Positions 63,622 through 64,000 of a stretch of DNA of 64,000 bases are shown in pieces. The stretch spans positions 604,736 through 668,735 of the forward strand of contig NZ_LJHS01000005.1 in NCBI RefSeq assembly GCF_001296045.1, read 5' to 3'. Each line of letters begins with the position of its first letter. Within the stretch, counting starts at the first letter, position 1. The position numbers were made by a program, and so were the translations under genes. This stretch comes from Rhizobium sp. AAP43. Its GTDB lineage: Bacteria; Pseudomonadota; Alphaproteobacteria; Rhizobiales; Rhizobiaceae. A model generated the notes under the pieces. It ran no database searches, was not told where the DNA came from, and saw only the letters and a program-made list of their open reading frames with translations.

Positions 63622-63811
63622 CCTCTCCCCTTGTGGGAGAGGTTACAAAATAGAAGGCTTAGCCCGATCAGGGCTAAACTTCAGATTTTGTTGGTGAGGG
63701 GATTGGTTCCGTTGGCATTCCCCTCACTGAGCCCCCCTCTTGCGAAATCTTAAGGCTTGGCCCTGATCGGGCCAATTCCTCGATTTCGCTTTCTCCCCCG
63801 CAAGGGGGGAG
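63622..63811. repeat. Nested palindromic repeat pair
   Basis: Two units of the same design stand in mirror order. Unit 1 has a C-rich hairpin (63622-63642), then ACAAAAT...ATTTTGT (63645-63691) enclosing TTAGCCC/GGGCTAA. Unit 2 has GCGAAATC...GATTTCGC (63742-63789) enclosing TTGGCCC/GGGCCAA, then a C-rich hairpin (63793-63811). A central stem GTGAGGGG/CCCCTCAC (63694-63701, 63720-63727) joins them. Arms differ between units but keep pairing. Confidence 0.75.
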
Positions 63812-64000
63812 ATAGGTCCCACACTTGTGGCGCCGCCAAAAGCCCCTCAATTCCCGCAGTTGCCCGGGGATGAGTTTCGGGAAATCTCCAACGAAATCAG
63901 AGCCACATCCTGTTTTTCATCCCCGCTTTTTGCAGCCGCATTAAACTCACCCCCGTTCCGCCCTCGGATACACCTGACGATGCGATGTCAGGCGAGGCGG
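63812..64000. other. Intergenic end of window
   Basis: About 190 bases to the right edge without a gene I can support on either strand. It probably precedes a gene outside the window. Confidence 0.4.

Noticed and set aside
63622..63811. Considered as a CRISPR-like array.
   Set aside because: There are only two units, in mirror order, with no constant direct repeat or spacers; the structure is palindromic.

Overview
The window reads as a chromosomal segment of a Rhizobiaceae-type alphaproteobacterium (Rhizobium/Agrobacterium/Ensifer relatives). Supporting marks are a fused trpE(G) gene behind a three-Trp leader peptide, a choXWV choline transporter, a NolR-like ArsR regulator, a RIME-like palindromic repeat and generally GC-rich, GTG/TTG-tolerant coding. 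There are no rRNA or tRNA genes, no CRISPR array, no transposase and no phage genes that I can see.

Layout. 1-2.8 kb: nnrU-like (cut by the window edge), a YfgM-like TPR protein and der. 2.9-13.6 kb: mostly minus-strand metabolic genes (GT4 glycosyltransferase, GH13 alpha-glucosidase, a yefM-yoeB module running into a K+ channel gene, adenine deaminase, cyclase plus AhpD-like pair, aldose epimerase, rhodanese, branched-chain amino acid binding protein). 14-20.3 kb: omega-aminotransferase, NolR-like regulator, a HugZ-like protein with an odd C-terminus, choXWV. 20.5 kb: cytochrome c. 21.1-29.5 kb: a compact same-strand cluster of eight genes (coiled-coil protein, SPFH/prohibitin-like protein, an unknown, a AAA+ ATPase, a DUF559 nuclease-like gene beside a repeat, an unknown, a DUF2333-like membrane protein, a small charged protein). 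No characterised pathway that I know fits it, and it is one of two strong candidates for an undescribed system.

29.5-47 kb: LuxR-type regulator, UPF0114 protein, fhs, TonB-dependent receptor with a repeated upstream element, extensin-like protein, chemoreceptor, trpL/trpE(G) with a visible attenuator, two divergent toxin-antitoxin modules (one with a broken toxin, the other with a translationally coupled membrane gene), CDF metal exporter, queF and a cystine-type ABC transporter. 47.8-52.1 kb: the second strong candidate, a curli/holdfast-anchor-like locus. It has two secreted proteins built of Q/N-rung repeats, a small curlin-like protein and a CsgG/HfaB-type outer-membrane lipoprotein, with a small secreted cysteine protein on the other strand in the middle. 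52.2-64 kb: selO, a stand-alone C-A-T-TE peptide synthetase whose binding-pocket residues read as glycine, an NAD-dependent epimerase (apparently frameshifted at its N-terminus) divergent from an XRE regulator, a DUF992 protein, a two-domain FAD/GcvT oxidoreductase and a 190-bp nested palindromic repeat.

How the parts work together. Most of the window is housekeeping and nutrient uptake: choline, branched-chain amino acids, cystine, heme or iron, one-carbon units through fhs and the FAD/GcvT enzyme, and tryptophan with attenuation. The accessory layers are surface amyloid secretion (47.8-52.1 kb), the membrane SPFH/AAA cluster (21-29.5 kb), toxin-antitoxin modules and the single-module peptide synthetase. 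Family assignments come from motifs read by eye; no database search was run.
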